Origin: Rhizobium sp. SSA_523
Lineage (GTDB): Bacteria; Pseudomonadota; Alphaproteobacteria; Rhizobiales; Rhizobiaceae
NCBI RefSeq assembly: GCF_030435705.1
Contig: NZ_CP129381.1
Coordinates: 682,001-746,000, forward strand
Length of the DNA: 64,000 bases
Direction: 5' to 3'
How positions within the stretch are numbered: the stretch's first letter is position 1; the number at the start of each line of letters is the position of its first letter. This document shows positions 18,326-25,984 of the stretch, in pieces. The position numbers and the translations under genes were made by a program. A model generated the notes under the pieces. It did not search any database and was not told the origin of the DNA. It saw only the letters and a list, made by a program, of their open reading frames with translations.

Positions 18326-19403
18326 TCCGGTCCTCCTCCATCCTAGACGGCGCGACCGGCCTGTCGAGAAAGAATTCGTCGAGGCGGGTCCACATATGCC
18401 ATTGCGGCGGATCAAGGCTGATGAAGCTCTCGATCTGGCGCGCCACCGCACCCGCCAACCGGTTGCGATCGGCAGGCGAATTCTGCCAGACCTCGAAGGG
18501 CTGGCCGAAGACGATCCGATCCCCGCTAAGGCTGGAGACGGTCGTCATCGGCAGCACCACGGCATTGAGCATCCGGGCCATGGCGTCGAGGCCGAAGCCG
18601 ATGCTGGCGGCCTGTCGAAAAAGGGTGATCGCGGCCGGATTTCCGTAAGTGTGCGGAAGATCGATCATCGACAGGACCACAGCACCTTTGCGCGCAAAGC
18701 GCATCGCCTCCATGAAGTCGCCCTCGTTCCGGGTGTTGAGGATGTAGACCTCGCTGGCCACTTCCTGGAGCCTCGCCATGGCTGCCACATTGCGCTGGTG
18801 ATCCTCCCTTGCCCGAAGCACGAGCAGGCGCCTGCCATTGAAAAAGCGCCAGAGGAGATAGCTGATCGAGATGGGGAAGATGCCCATATGCATCGAGGCA
18901 AGAATGACATTGCCCTGTGAGGCCGCCATCCGTTCGACCAGCGCTTCGTCCGAGACGGAAATAGTGCGCGCATCGGCAATCAGCTGCGCACGGCTTCTCG
19001 CCAGTCCTGCCAGCCACTCCAGGATCTGCAGGCTGTCGTGAAAATCATGCTCGACCGCCATGGCATGCGCCTGCGCGGCCCCAAGTTTGAGATGACGTGA
19101 CAGGAGGGGCTCGAGACCGAAGCCGACCCCATCGCGCCGAGACAATGTTGCCCGCCACAAAAGCCGCAGCAGCGGACGCCGGACCCGCAGCGGATAGTGT
19201 GCGAGGCGCTGCAGCACGCCTGCAAAGGGCAGGTCGGCCAGCACCTCGTCACCCGCCAGGGCGTCAGGAGGACCCACGGCGCTGTCGACACTGCCGCCGG
19301 CAACGCCTTGCCCCTGCCCGAGGCCCGGCACTTGGCGCACGCCATCCATCGTCCCGTCGTGATCCGCCCCTGTCCGCATAGGCCGTGCCATCTCCTTGTT
19401 CAC
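18309..19403 (-). CDS. LpxL/HtrB-like acyltransferase with altered active-site motif
   Basis: 364-residue protein resembling the lysophospholipid/lipid A late acyltransferase family. Shared landmarks are an NVILASMHMG strand-turn, a FARKGAVVLSMIDLP segment, a LNAVVLPMTT strand and a C-terminal DPPQWHMW matching the family PEQWLW motif. The expected catalytic HX4(D/E) reads His172-Met-Gly-Ile-Phe-Pro177, so the acidic residue is missing. There is no clear N-terminal transmembrane anchor. Start is GTG at 19403, with GAGG five bases upstream. It lies between the TolC and HlyD genes of the secretion operon, suggesting acyl transfer to the exported peptide or to a cell-surface lipid. The first reading is inference. 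Confidence 0.75.
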   Translation of the reverse strand: MNKEMARPMRTGADHDGTMDGVRQVPGLGQGQGVAGGSVDSAVGPPDALAGDEVLADLPFAGVLQRLAHYPLRVRRPLLRLLWRATLSRRDGVGFGLEPLLSRHLKLGAAQAHAMAVEHDFHDSLQILEWLAGLARSRAQLIADARTISVSDEALVERMAASQGNVILASMHMGIFPISISYLLWRFFNGRRLLVLRAREDHQRNVAAMARLQEVASEVYILNTRNEGDFMEAMRFARKGAVVLSMIDLPHTYGNPAAITLFRQAASIGFGLDAMARMLNAVVLPMTTVSSLSGDRIVFGQPFEVWQNSPADRNRLAGAVARQIESFISLDPPQWHMWTRLDEFFLDRPVAPSRMEEDRNAGMA

Positions 19404-19442
19404 CCTTCCCTCACCTCACCCGAGCACGCGCGGACGCCGCTG

Positions 19443-20765
19443 TCAGCGGAAACTGCGCGCGGTCAAACCGACATCGCGAGGATCGAGGTCTCCCATCACG
19501 GCAAGCAACCGGAAGCCCGCCAGCCGCTTGGCATGTTGCGCATCGGCAAGCGCCACCGTGGCAGTGAGCGCCGTCTGCTGGGCCTCCAACAGATCGGTGA
19601 CCGTCCGCTCCCCGGCCTCGATTTCCGCCGCGACCGCTTTCACCGCGGCCTTCGCGCCCTCGGTCTGCTTCTGGATGTCGCGCAGTTGCGCGTCGTAGGA
19701 CCGGTAGATCTCGAACTGTTTGCGCGCTTCCGTCGACAGTTGCAGCGAGGCATCCTGGCGGTCCCAGCGGCGCTGGAGGGCCTGGGTTCGCGCAAGATCT
19801 GCAGCCGGCGCAATTGTTGCGTCGAAGATGGGCACAGAGGCGCGCATCAGCACGGCAGAATTATCGACTCGATCAATGGCCGGCGTCGTGTCGAACGCGC
19901 GGGCGACCCTGCCGACGAGACTGATGGTCGGCAGGAATTTTCCGAGAGCGGCGCGTGCCTGGTAGTCCGCTTCCTGTTCCAGATGAACCGCCATCTTGAC
20001 CTTGGGGTTCTGCTGGCCGGCGCGCTCGGCGGCATGCCCGGCGCTGTCGGGCAGACGGAAGCGGGCCAGATCCAGCACCGCGCCTTCGGGCAGCGGGTGG
20101 CCGGTGAACTGCTGATAGGCGAGCTCGGCGGTGTCCACTGCGGTTTCCGCCTGCTTTTGCGTGGCCTTGGCACCTTCCAGTGCAGCGTCCGCCAGCCTGA
20201 CCTGCGAAACCGTCACCAGTTCATCATTGAGGAGGCGCTTCGCCAATTTGCTCGCCTCACGCCGCCTGCCGGTGGCCTGGCTATAGGCAGCGAAGATCGC
20301 CCGCGCCCGGATCACCTCAAGCGCGCGCTCGGCCCGCTCCAGCATCAGCGTCTGGCGGGTATCGAGCGATGCCTGTGCCGCATAGGACACGCCCTCGCGT
20401 GCCGCCTTGATCCGGTTGAGGTTCTGAAACCTGTCGAACAGTTTCCACGAGACTTCCACGCCCAGGGTCGAGGGATCGCGTTTGCCGTAGGCGTTCGGGC
20501 TTCCCATCGTGATATCCGGCGAATAGGAAATGCGCCCTCCCATGACCCACTCCCCCGCCGCCGCCACCTTCGGCAGCAGGTCGGCCGTCGCAAGCCTCAG
20601 CCGCGCATCCGCGATGGAGCGCAGGGCGGAATCCTGATTGAGCCTCAGTTCAAACTGGGAAAAATCCTGTATCTCCTGTGAAAATGCGCTGCTTCCAATT
20701 ATAACTGAATATAACAATATAATTGAAGTCAGATATCTAGCTGACGGATGCGGGAGCCGAAGCAT
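19443..20765 (-). CDS. TolC-family outer membrane efflux protein
   Basis: 440-residue outer membrane factor with a signal peptide (basic MLRLPHPSARY, then LTSIILLYSVIIGSSAF, cleavage near SAFS-QE). It has two long heptad-rich halves typical of TolC (for example EADYQARAALGKFLPTISLVG and the C-terminal AGERTVTDLLEAQQTAL). It completes the tripartite exporter with the C39 ABC protein and HlyD adaptor. The start is chosen to give a clean signal peptide; no strong ribosome binding site is visible, so the exact start is uncertain. The first 120 bp are AT-rich compared with the rest. Confidence 0.88.
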   Translation of the reverse strand: MLRLPHPSARYLTSIILLYSVIIGSSAFSQEIQDFSQFELRLNQDSALRSIADARLRLATADLLPKVAAAGEWVMGGRISYSPDITMGSPNAYGKRDPSTLGVEVSWKLFDRFQNLNRIKAAREGVSYAAQASLDTRQTLMLERAERALEVIRARAIFAAYSQATGRRREASKLAKRLLNDELVTVSQVRLADAALEGAKATQKQAETAVDTAELAYQQFTGHPLPEGAVLDLARFRLPDSAGHAAERAGQQNPKVKMAVHLEQEADYQARAALGKFLPTISLVGRVARAFDTTPAIDRVDNSAVLMRASVPIFDATIAPAADLARTQALQRRWDRQDASLQLSTEARKQFEIYRSYDAQLRDIQKQTEGAKAAVKAVAAEIEAGERTVTDLLEAQQTALTATVALADAQHAKRLAGFRLLAVMGDLDPRDVGLTARSFR

Positions 20766-21069
20766 TCGGCGCGTGCAGATCCTGCTGCGTCCATGCCCAT
20801 TGCTAACCTTGAGAGAGCGCTGCGACGGCCACTCTCTATTCACCCGTTTCCACAATATAATCATGGTGATAACCTTGCGGGGCCGTCGGCTTGCCGACAC
20901 TTTGTCTGCCTCAGCCTTTTCATATGTAAATCTCTACCTATTAATAGTTAATCAATTTCCAAATCGCTTAGAGGTCATTTTATATTGCCTCAAATCGGGA
21001 ACTACGGAATATAAACACTGCGACAGCGAAGATTGTCGTATAAAACTCTAATATACACGGAGAACGACC
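20766..21069. other. AT-rich divergent promoter region of the peptide cluster
   Basis: About 300 bp between the TolC gene (minus) and the precursor gene (plus), much more AT-rich than its surroundings. It holds the palindrome CTATTAATAG (20938-20947) and must drive both arms of the cluster. The base composition may reflect transfer, silencing-protein binding or simply strong promoters. Confidence 0.6.
20985..21015 (+). promoter_or_regulatory. Candidate promoter of the precursor peptide gene
   Basis: TTGCCT (20985-20990) and TATAAA (21010-21015) are 19 bp apart and end 54 bp before the precursor ATG. The spacing is slightly long, so this is a candidate only. Confidence 0.4.
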
Positions 21070-21207
21070 ATGCAGGAACTCAAGCTAGAAGATCTGAAGA
21101 AGCGCGGCGGCGGCGTCGGCACGTGCGGTTACGACAAGGGCAATGGCGGCGGCAGTAATGCGAATTGCGGCTGCGGCAGCAAGAGCAATAGCTCCAAGTG
21201 CAGCTGA
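21070..21207 (+). CDS. Double-glycine leader precursor peptide, Cys/Gly/Ser-rich core
   Basis: 45-residue peptide, GGAG eight bases before the ATG. Residues 1-15 (MQELKLEDLKKRGGG) read as a C39-type leader. If cut after Gly15, Leu9 falls at -7, Leu4 at -12 and Asp8 at -8, matching the LSxxELxxIxGG consensus; Arg12 at -4 is atypical. The 30-residue core (VGTCGYDKGNGGG..., ending KCS) contains four Cys (19, 33, 35, 44), ten Gly after residue 15 or nearby, and many Ser/Asn, a composition like ribosomally made bacteriocins. It could form two disulfides or carry modifications. It faces a C39 exporter operon and heads an ACP/KAS/aminotransferase run. No known family was recognised. Confidence 0.8.
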   Translation: MQELKLEDLKKRGGGVGTCGYDKGNGGGSNANCGCGSKSNSSKCS

Positions 21208-21221
21208 TTGCATCTTGAGGC

Positions 21222-21265
21222 GCGAAAGTGTTAGATACTCAGCATTCTGAATCTGACACTTTCGC
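21222..21265 (+). terminator. Long hairpin between precursor and ACP genes
   Basis: GCGAAAGTGTTAGAT (21222-21236) pairs with ATCTGACACTTTCGC (21251-21265), 14 of 15 positions plus one G-U, with a 14-base loop. It begins 15 bp after the precursor stop. No T-run follows, so it may be a partial terminator or an mRNA-stabilising stem that raises precursor output relative to downstream enzymes. Confidence 0.65.
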
Positions 21266-21430
21266 ACACGCTCGCGATTCCAAGAATTATCTCACTTATT
21301 ACTCGATCATGATGCTCGATTTGAGTGATTTCACACAAGCAGGCGCGGCGCCTTCAAAGTCAGTGAAGTCGCTGTCAGTTCGCCCCGCATATCCCCGACT
21401 CTCGCGGCGAAATACCAGAAGGATCCGAAA

Positions 21431-21712
21431 ATGACGAATGAAACATTTCTTCGCATCCGGGATATACTTGTCGAAAAAGCGGCGAAGGATCCGTCGATGA
21501 TCCACGTCGAGACGAAGCTCGAAGATCTCGGAATCGATAGCTTCGACTTTATCGAATTCGTATTCTTCGTCGAAGATGCGTTCGGAATCCAGATCGATGT
21601 CAATTACAATGATATCGGGTCCCGCCTGAAGACCGTCGGGGATGTTGCCAAGGCCGTCGACGATCTGCTCGCTGCCAAGCGAATGAAGACGCTCGGTTCG
21701 GACGCCGCATGA
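21431..21712 (+). CDS. Acyl carrier protein
   Basis: 93-residue acidic ACP. The phosphopantetheine attachment motif is GIDSFDF with Ser37, followed by IEFVFFVEDAFGIQID helix II. It carries acyl chains as thioesters in the cytoplasm. It differs from housekeeping AcpP (DSFDF rather than DSLD, with an extra C-terminal tail), so it is a dedicated ACP. AAGGATC precedes the start, and the stop overlaps the KAS start (ATGA). It probably serves the adjacent beta-ketoacyl synthase and the LpxL-like acyltransferase encoded on the other arm. Confidence 0.92.
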   Translation: MTNETFLRIRDILVEKAAKDPSMIHVETKLEDLGIDSFDFIEFVFFVEDAFGIQIDVNYNDIGSRLKTVGDVAKAVDDLLAAKRMKTLGSDAA

Positions 21713-22902
21713 TGCGCAGCGTCTTCGTCACCGGTTATGGCGTCATCTGCCCGAGCGGCAGCGACAGCTCGACCTTCTGGAAGACGCTGACCGACGGCCA
21801 TGCCCATACCGCAGCCCCGCGCTGCATTCCCGGCTCGCCATTGCGCGTGGCCGAGCTGTGTGACGAGACCTTTCTGGACGGGATCGACGTAAAGCCCGTT
21901 GCGCTGGACCGCAGCGCGCAATTCGCCGTGAAGGCCTCGCATGAGGCGCTGGCCATGGCAGGTATCGTGAAGGGGCATTTCGACCCTGTCCGGATCGGCA
22001 TTGTTCTCGGCAATGGCGGCGCCGGGCTGACGACGCTCGATGAACAATTCCGTCGCCTCTATGGCGACAAGCAGCCCCGGTGCCATCCGCTCGCCGTGGC
22101 GAAATCCATGTCCAGTTCCTCGGCCAGCTGGGTATCGATCGCCTTCGGCATCCGTGGCCCCACATTCGTCATTGCCAGCGCCTGTGCCTCCGGAACCCAT
22201 GCCATCGGCGTGGCGATGCAGATGATCCAGTCAGGCATCGTGGATGTTGCGCTGGCAGGCGGCTGCGAGGCGCCCCTCAACGAAGGCACCATCCGCGCCT
22301 GGGACAGCATGCGGATTCTCTCGCCGGATGTCTGCCGGCCCTTCTCCAAAGGACGTCTCGGGCTGACGCTTGGCGAAGGGGCCGGCGTGCTGGTGCTGGA
22401 GGCTGAGGACCATGCCCGCGCAAGGGGTGCCACATGCCATGCAAGGCTTGCGGGCTTTGCCTGTTCTGCCGATGCTGCCGACATGTTCAATCCATCGGCG
22501 GAAGGCATGGAAGGCGTCATGCGCGAGGCGGTGGCGAATGCCGGACTCGCGCTGTCCGACATCGGCTATATCAATGCGCATGGCACCGGCACCATGGCCA
22601 ATGACGTGACCGAAAGCCGCGCCGTCTGCGCCGTTTTCAACGATGCGCCTCCGCCGACCAGCAGTACCAAGAGCATGACGGGCCACGGGCTCGGCGCGTC
22701 GGGCGGAGTGGAGGCGGTCGCAACGGTGATGGCATTGGCACAAGGGCTCCTGCCGCCGACGGCGAATTTCCTGGAGCCCGATCCGGATTGTCCTCTCGAC
22801 TGCATTCCCAATGTCGCTCGAAAGGCCCAGGCCCTTGCGGCTCTCAGCAATTCCTTCGCATTCGGCGGGTTGAATGCCTCGCTGGTCCTGACCAGAGCAT
22901 AA
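21709..22902 (+). CDS. Beta-ketoacyl-ACP synthase (FabF/KAS II type)
   Basis: 397-residue thiolase-fold condensing enzyme. The full active site is visible: Cys159 in ASACASGTHA, His291 in NAHGTGT, Lys321 and His326 in TKSMTGHGLGASGG, with the C-terminal NSFAFGGLNASL loop. It condenses malonyl-ACP with an acyl primer. Because all catalytic residues are kept, it should elongate rather than merely limit chain length. It overlaps the ACP gene by ATGA, which suggests the two work as a pair. It resembles rhizobial specialised KAS proteins (NodE-like) as well as FabF. Confidence 0.92.
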   Translation: MMRSVFVTGYGVICPSGSDSSTFWKTLTDGHAHTAAPRCIPGSPLRVAELCDETFLDGIDVKPVALDRSAQFAVKASHEALAMAGIVKGHFDPVRIGIVLGNGGAGLTTLDEQFRRLYGDKQPRCHPLAVAKSMSSSSASWVSIAFGIRGPTFVIASACASGTHAIGVAMQMIQSGIVDVALAGGCEAPLNEGTIRAWDSMRILSPDVCRPFSKGRLGLTLGEGAGVLVLEAEDHARARGATCHARLAGFACSADAADMFNPSAEGMEGVMREAVANAGLALSDIGYINAHGTGTMANDVTESRAVCAVFNDAPPPTSSTKSMTGHGLGASGGVEAVATVMALAQGLLPPTANFLEPDPDCPLDCIPNVARKAQALAALSNSFAFGGLNASLVLTRA

Positions 22903-22910
22903 GGAGCGCC

Positions 22911-24275
22911 ATGCCGCAGGAGCACGATCCGCAGAGCCTTTCGGACCTGGACATGGCGCATCACCTGCACCCCTTTGCGGATATGCGCGTGCAGCAACAG
23001 CATGGCGTGCGCGTAATGGTCGAGGGCGATGGTCTTTACGTGACCGATTCCGCCGGGCATCGCTATCTCGATGCCTTTGCCGGCCTCTGGTGCGTCAATG
23101 TCGGCTACGGCCGGCGCGAGATTGCCGATGCCGTCCACAGGCAGATGACGGCCCTGCCCTATTACAACACGTTCTTCGGAACGACGACGGAACCAGCCGC
23201 CCGGCTGGCCGAGCATATCTGCCGCCTCGCCGGTCCTCGCATGAACCATGTCTTCTTCACCAATTCCGGTTCCGAAGCCAATGATACCTGGCTGCGCATG
23301 GCGCGCCTTTACTGGCGCTGCCGGGGCGAACCGGAACGGACCGTCGTCATATCAAGACACAATGCCTATCACGGCTCGACCATTGCCGGCGCGAGCCTCG
23401 GCGGGATGCGCCACATGCATGAACAGGGCGATTTGCCCATCCCCGGCATAGAGCACATCGGCCAGCCGTACTGGTATGGCGAGGCCGGAAATCTCAGCCG
23501 GGAGGCGTTCGGCCTTGCCCGCGCCCGTGAACTGGAGGAAAAAATTCTGGAGATCGGCCCGGATCGGGTCGCGGCCTTCGTCGCGGAGCCGATCCAGGGT
23601 ACCGGCGGGGTGATCGTTCCGCCCTCCACCTATTGGCCGGAGATCCAGAGGATCTGCAAGCGCTATGGCATTCTGTTGGCGGTGGATGAAGTGATCACCG
23701 GCTTCGGGCGCCTCGGACATTGGTTCGGCTATCAGCATTACGGTATCGAGCCGGATTTCTGCGCCATCGCCAAGGGCCTCTCCTCAGGCTATCAGCCGAT
23801 CGCCGGTGTCATCGTCGCGGATCGCGTCGCCGATGTGCTGATCAATGATGCTGGCGCGTTCCAGCATGGCTTTACCTATTCCGGCCACCCGGCTGCGGCG
23901 GCTGCCGCTCTTGCCAATCTGGCCATTCTGGAACGGGAGAAACTCGTCGAACGGGTGCGCGACGATGTCGGACCCTATTTCCAAGCGGCGCTGCGAAGCC
24001 TCGAGGATCAGCTGATGGTGGGAGAAACCTCGGCTGTCGGGCTCCTCGGCGCCGTTCAGCTGACGCTTGAGAAATCGACGCGGACCCGCTTCAGCAGACC
24101 GGGCGACATAGGCATGGTCGTGCGCAATTTCTGCTTTCGCGACGGGGTCATTCTTCGCGCCGCCGCCGATCGTATTCTGCTCGCACCGGCTTTTACCATC
24201 ACGCGCGATGAGATCGACCATATCGTCCGAACCCTGCGGGCCGTGCTGGACGAGGTGGTGGCGGAGCTATCGTGA
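22911..24275 (+). CDS. Class III PLP-dependent aminotransferase
   Basis: 454-residue aminotransferase of the omega-amino acid/pyruvate group. PLP contacts include the SGSEAND loop (119-125), Asp259 in LLAVDEVITGFGR and Schiff-base Lys288 in AIAKGLSSGY. Start is at 22911 with AAGGAG; a longer in-frame start would overlap the KAS gene by about 40 codons. The substrate cannot be read from sequence. Its place after ACP and KAS allows transamination of a beta-ketoacyl thioester to a beta-amino acyl group, as aminotransferase domains do in iturin-type lipopeptides; this is inference. A general amino-donor role is equally possible. Confidence 0.88.
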   Translation: MPQEHDPQSLSDLDMAHHLHPFADMRVQQQHGVRVMVEGDGLYVTDSAGHRYLDAFAGLWCVNVGYGRREIADAVHRQMTALPYYNTFFGTTTEPAARLAEHICRLAGPRMNHVFFTNSGSEANDTWLRMARLYWRCRGEPERTVVISRHNAYHGSTIAGASLGGMRHMHEQGDLPIPGIEHIGQPYWYGEAGNLSREAFGLARARELEEKILEIGPDRVAAFVAEPIQGTGGVIVPPSTYWPEIQRICKRYGILLAVDEVITGFGRLGHWFGYQHYGIEPDFCAIAKGLSSGYQPIAGVIVADRVADVLINDAGAFQHGFTYSGHPAAAAAALANLAILEREKLVERVRDDVGPYFQAALRSLEDQLMVGETSAVGLLGAVQLTLEKSTRTRFSRPGDIGMVVRNFCFRDGVILRAAADRILLAPAFTITRDEIDHIVRTLRAVLDEVVAELS

Positions 24276-24317
24276 CACGCCGCTGCTCTCGGTCCAGCCG
24301 GAGGAGCCGGCCGCGGA

Positions 24318-24428
24318 TCAGCGGAACAGACCGGCGGGGTTCCAGGCCGAGAGCGTGCCATAAATGCCGAAGATAACGGACAGGGCAACGAGCAACATCA
24401 AGCCACCGAAGATCAGTTTTCTCTGCAT
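24318..24428 (-). CDS. Candidate 36-residue single-pass membrane protein
   Basis: Begins MQRKLIFGG and has one transmembrane helix (LMLLVALSVIFGIYG) and a short C-terminal tail (AWNPAGLFR). AAAGG lies eight bases before the ATG. It converges with the aminotransferase gene at the right border of the peptide cluster. Function is unknown; an immunity-type role is possible from size and position but has no direct support. Confidence 0.45.
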   Translation of the reverse strand: MQRKLIFGGLMLLVALSVIFGIYGTLSAWNPAGLFR

Positions 24429-24887
24429 TCCTATAGCCTTTCTTGCATGGTCGGCCTCGACGACCGGACCGGTTCGCCCGTTGGCGCCGGCATCGGAGAG
24501 GTTTGATATCACCGCCAGCAGCGTCCGTAAGGGTTGATTACCGGTCGCGATGACAATCAGCAAGCAGGCTCCGGTCCGACGACGATCCTCTGGCGGAGCG
24601 GTGGCGGCATGATGCGGGCTGCGGCTCATCGGCCAAGGCCTCGCCATGATGTTTGACACACATGGCCAATCATGCCAGCAACTAAGACGAATGGACATCC
24701 AGAGCTCGAGGCGTGGCATGGGCAGATTTGGTTCAGGTTCAGGAGCGCAGCCGCCAATGGATTGGCTGGTCCTCATCCTCTCCGAAGGCGATGGCGAGGC
24801 CCGTCCGGCCTGCACCCGTCACAGCAGGAGCGCCGCGCAGCATTGCGCGATGCGCTTTCGGCCTCACATGCGCATCCGGACGTAACC
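24429..24887. other. Intergenic region before the SorC regulator
   Basis: About 460 bp of ordinary base composition. A TTGACA occurs at 24653-24658, but no -10 box at normal spacing. The frame of the regulator is open through the second half, but its sequence does not look like protein (low-complexity Arg/Gly/Pro). No gene is assigned. Confidence 0.5.
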
Positions 24888-25841
24888 ATGGCAAGGCGGT
24901 CTGATACGCAAGGGCGGCTCGACGATGCGGCGCGGGCGGGCTGGCTTTATTATGTCGCCGGTCGGACGCAGGACGAAATCGCGACCGCCATGGGCATTTC
25001 GCGCCAGTCCGCCCAGCGGCTCGTCTCGCTCGCCGTCGCAGAGCGCCTGATCAAGGTGCGGCTGGATCATCCGATTGCGGCCTGTCAGGAACGCGGCGAA
25101 GCGCTGGCGCAGAGATATGGCCTGCGATATGTCGAAGTCGTCCCTTCCGATCCAGCCGGCACATCGACGACGGTTGGCATTGCCGAAGCGGCCGCGGCGG
25201 AAATCGAGCGGTGGCTGAAGCGACCCGACCCGATCGTTCTGGCAATCGGAACCGGCCGTACGCTGAAGGCCGCGGTGGATCAGCTGCCAAGCATGGAATG
25301 CCCGCAGCACCGAATCGTTTCCCTCACCGGCAATATCGGGCCCGACGGATCGGCCGCCTTCTACAACGTCATCTTCTCGATGGCCGACGCCATCAAGGCC
25401 CGTCACTATCCGATGCCGCTGCCGGTCCTATGCCCCTCGGCCGAAGAGCGCGACGCGCTGCACATGCAGTCGCTGGTCCAATCCACCTTGAAGCTCGGCG
25501 CCGAGGCGGACGTGACATTCGTCGGCGTCGGCGAACTCGGCACAGAGGCGCCGCTCTGCGTCGACGGCTTTCTCGCTCCGGAGGAGATGGCGGAGCTGAT
25601 CTCTGCCGGCGGCGCCGGCGAAATCTGCGGCTGGATCTTCGATCACGAGGGACGCCTGCTTTCCGGACCGATCAACGAACGTGTGGCCAGCGTGCCGATT
25701 CCCTCGACCATCCGCTCAACCGTCGTCGGTGTGGCCATGGGACAGCGCAAAGAAAAGGCCATTCTGGCCGCGCTGAAGGGCGGCCTTCTCAACGGATTGA
25801 TCACCGACGAGCGAACTGCCGGGCAATTGCTCAGACAGTGA
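24888..25841 (+). CDS. SorC/DeoR-family sugar-binding transcriptional regulator
   Basis: 317-residue regulator with an N-terminal HTH (GWLYYVAGRTQDEIATAMGISRQSAQRLVSLA, about residues 14-45) and a sugar-phosphate-binding domain (LAIGTGRTLKAAVDQLP, ITDERTA near the C-terminus). It directly precedes the smo polyol importer operon and should be its local regulator, sensing a phosphorylated sugar or polyol. The start gives the canonical domain boundary; a longer frame upstream is not protein-like. Confidence 0.9.
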   Translation: MARRSDTQGRLDDAARAGWLYYVAGRTQDEIATAMGISRQSAQRLVSLAVAERLIKVRLDHPIAACQERGEALAQRYGLRYVEVVPSDPAGTSTTVGIAEAAAAEIERWLKRPDPIVLAIGTGRTLKAAVDQLPSMECPQHRIVSLTGNIGPDGSAAFYNVIFSMADAIKARHYPMPLPVLCPSAEERDALHMQSLVQSTLKLGAEADVTFVGVGELGTEAPLCVDGFLAPEEMAELISAGGAGEICGWIFDHEGRLLSGPINERVASVPIPSTIRSTVVGVAMGQRKEKAILAALKGGLLNGLITDERTAGQLLRQ

Positions 25842-25906
25842 GCAGATTTTTCTGAACCAAATCAAACCCCTAATTTCCAGCGGTGCATTGCAGCAACGAA
25901 TGACGC

Positions 25907-25963
25907 TTGACATCTGTAGGTGTGAAATGAGTAATTGCCCACGAGCGAAGCTAATGCTCATTT
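25907..25963 (+). promoter_or_regulatory. Promoter and inverted repeat upstream of smoE
   Basis: TTGACA (25907-25912), 17 bp, then AGTAAT (25930-25935) forms a good sigma-70-type promoter. AAATGAG (25925-25931) and CTCATTT (25957-25963) are perfect inverted arms, the first overlapping the -10 box. This is a plausible operator for the adjacent SorC regulator. Confidence 0.55.
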
Positions 25964-25984
25964 TAGATCTTCTGGGAGGAAGAG

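Noticed and set aside
20856..20861. TATAAT upstream of the precursor gene
   Set aside because: No -35 box at 16-18 bp, and it is about 200 bp from the precursor start.
21309..21434. A 41-codon open frame ending in an ATGA overlap with the ACP start
   Set aside because: The overlap looks like coupling, but there is no ribosome binding site, and the sequence is Ser/Arg/Pro-rich without any recognisable pattern.
24672..24887. N-terminal extension of the SorC regulator
   Set aside because: The frame is open for 72 more codons but reads as Arg/Gly/Pro-rich low complexity; the HTH starts right after the ATG at 24888.
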